Shown: in pieces, positions 62,401-64,000 of the stretch
Position numbering within the stretch: position 1 is the first letter of the stretch
Layout of the letters: every line of letters starts with the position of its first letter
NCBI RefSeq assembly: GCF_041146795.1
Contig: NC_135167.1
Location: 30,708,954 to 30,772,953, forward strand
Reading direction: 5' to 3'
DNA from: Maylandia zebra
Lineage: Eukaryota; Chordata; Actinopteri; Cichliformes; Cichlidae
DNA length: 64,000 nucleotides
Notes under the pieces: generated by a model
Database searches by the model: none
Told to the model about the DNA's origin: nothing
The model's input: only the letters and a program-made list of their open reading frames with translations
Made by a program: the position numbers and the translations under genes

Positions 62401-62860
62401 CTTCTGGACTGGATGAGTGCCGCCTGCTTTTATTGATGAATGTATTTGTCAAAAAATGTTTCCTTTCAACTAAATCAGTAGTTTCAAAGTGGTCTTTTCT
62501 GTGTAGCATGATTTGTTTTTTATTATGTCTTTGGTTCCACTCCTTGGGCTACTGTCATTTTTGATAAGCATATAGTACAATATATGAATCCAAAATATTA
62601 GATCTTGCAAATGCAACATCCTGTCTAGTGATCTTCTCAGTTTAATCATATCATATCATATCTATTTTATATTTCACATGTTAACAAATGTACCCTTATT
62701 TAAGCTATCTCCTGTGATATTTCAACACATTATTTAACCTCACAATCTGTCCTGATGGGGGTCCTGCATTACCATCAATAAAGTGTCTTGTTAAATTACC
62801 CTTCATTGTATCCACAAGATAATCCACACAGTTCAGGACCATTAAATCAGATTTTTCCGC
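59401..62860. other. Intergenic upstream of rbpms2, no gene seen
   Basis: AT-rich. Frames are short and without family resemblance. Confidence 0.55.
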
Positions 62861-62864
62861 CCTC

Positions 62865-63265
62865 TCTTTCAAACCACAAACACCTGACAGAAGCAGAGCC
62901 TGTATAGTTCAGAGGCTCTGGATAAGCCTCATGTTTTATTTGCGAAAAGCGGCCCCATTGTCCCATAAGTCACCTCGCACAGCACTCTTCTGCTTCACGC
63001 CACACTGAGCCTGTCCTAGTGCGTTAGCGTCACCCGCTGCTAAAGCACTTAGCTTGTGTTCTCCGTGTCCTCTGTGGTACAGCCAAACATCCATTTTGAG
63101 GTCCTAGGAAACTTTGAAGCTTTTTCTCCCACTCACTAAGCGAGGGAGGCGCGGGATACATTTGTGACGTTTCATGAATACTTTGTCCAATAAATAACTC
63201 CCTTCATGAATACATTAAAACCAATCAAAGGCGTGGATGTTGCTAGGCTTTCATTCTAGATCCCA
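62865..63265. promoter_or_regulatory. Candidate conserved regulatory block
   Basis: GC-richer and less repetitive than its flanks, with stop codons in all frames. Contains a repeated TTCATGAATAC (about 63172 and 63204), a CCAATAAA motif, CCAATCAAAGG (a TCF/LEF-like core) and AGGCGTGG. Conservation is not visible from one sequence, so this is a guess. Confidence 0.25.
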
Positions 63266-63821
63266 TATAAACTGAATTTGCTTTTATTGAAAGAGCTTTA
63301 TGCCACTAAAATGTGTAGGATGCTCTTCACCAGTGATAGCACCATTTATCCATTTGGTTGCCACATTTTTCTCCTGCCTTTTTTGCTAACACTTGTCAGA
63401 CATTGTCACACCTGCTGTGAGAGCCAGAGAGGACAAGAGCGGGGTGACAAAGCAGCTTCTTGTGGTGGAAATCAATCAACCCGCATATACTGCACTGTGC
63501 AGATACATGCATCAGACATACCCACACTTCTACGTAGATTCATTGGGTATAACGTTTTACTTGTTAATTTCCATTTAAAGAGTAAGCAACATTTGTTGAG
63601 TAGTGGAAACAGCGGCCTCTGTGGCTGAAAGTGTTAACAACTGGATTTTGGTTCATTTAAATCTGCTGGTCTCAAGTTAAAGTGTTAAAAGGTCGACAGT
63701 CTATCAACAACTCATGGAACCAAAAAGAAATCCTTAATTAGCACAAGTAACAGTTAATGCTTTCATATGTCACATCTTTGTTGTTGCAATATTTATAACA
63801 AACAATGTGCAAACAAGGTGA

Positions 63822-63859
63822 ATTATTATTATTATTGTTATTATTATTATTATTATTAT
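63822..63859. repeat. (ATT)n microsatellite
   Basis: Thirteen-odd ATT triplets with one interruption. Confidence 0.9.
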
Positions 63860-63952
63860 CATATGTATTAATGGTTGAAAGGATAGAACTAGCTACATTA
63901 GTTGTTGAATGATTTTTAGCAAAAAACAAACACACATACCCCCCCCCCAAAA

Positions 63953-64000
63953 ACAAACAAACAAACAAACAAACAAACAAACAAACAAACAAACAAACAA
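63953..64000. repeat. (AAAC)n microsatellite at window edge
   Basis: AAAC tetranucleotides run to the last base, preceded by a C run. It continues beyond the window. Confidence 0.9.

Noticed and set aside
63953-64000. Regular short repeats that could suggest an array
   Set aside because: It is a plain AAAC tetranucleotide microsatellite. There are no spacers, so not a CRISPR array.

Overview
This is a 64 kb piece of a fish nuclear genome. Four split vertebrate genes have GT-AG introns and exons that read almost residue for residue like known vertebrate orthologues. Their introns and flanks carry a teleost-type load of DNA transposons (Tc1/mariner, hAT, piggyBac, IS630-like), a 5'-truncated L2-type LINE and many microsatellites. 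A percomorph, possibly cichlid-like, fish is my best guess. That rests on general familiarity with such repeats, not on a search.

Layout. (1) 1-21.3 kb, plus strand: the 3' part of csnk1g1 (casein kinase 1 gamma 1). It has eight constitutive exons, two frame-preserving optional exons (111 nt and 24 nt) and a long 3' UTR. Its introns hold a 1.16 kb hAT element, a 186 bp hAT MITE, a 447 bp Tc1-type MITE and a full Tc1 element whose open transposase has Asp in place of the catalytic Glu. (2) 22.5-23.6 kb, minus: L2-type LINE 3' end. (3) 24.0-28.0 kb, plus: complete rps17, with a TOP-type start and exon 1 ending right after the ATG. (4) 28.3-32.7 kb: a mobile-element pocket with a piggyBac remnant, a 185 bp direct repeat, a frameshifted IS630/Tc1-like transposase gene with its own intron, and a common teleost interspersed repeat. 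(5) 33.2-43.4 kb, minus: complete cpeb1, 12 coding exons, 572 aa, or 577 aa using a tandem donor. (6) 44.4-48.5 kb: two degenerate transposons around a candidate distal terminal exon that fits rbpms2 in strand and phase. (7) 48.8-58.9 kb, minus: complete rbpms2, 7 coding exons, 199 aa. (8) 58.9-64 kb: rbpms2 promoter and intergenic DNA, with one sequence block that could be regulatory.

Function. csnk1g1 encodes a membrane-anchored kinase, and its optional exons sit only in the tail. rps17 is a housekeeping ribosomal gene. cpeb1 (cytoplasmic polyadenylation) and rbpms2 (Hermes, oocyte and smooth-muscle RNA binding) are both RNA regulators of the vertebrate oocyte and lie on the same strand about 7.6 kb apart. 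In human, from memory, the CSNK1G1/RBPMS2 pair and the RPS17/CPEB1 pair lie far apart on chromosome 15. I found no tRNA, rRNA, CRISPR array or prokaryotic feature, and no clearly new multi-gene system. The most useful leads are the unusual transcript choices and transposon details listed as findings.
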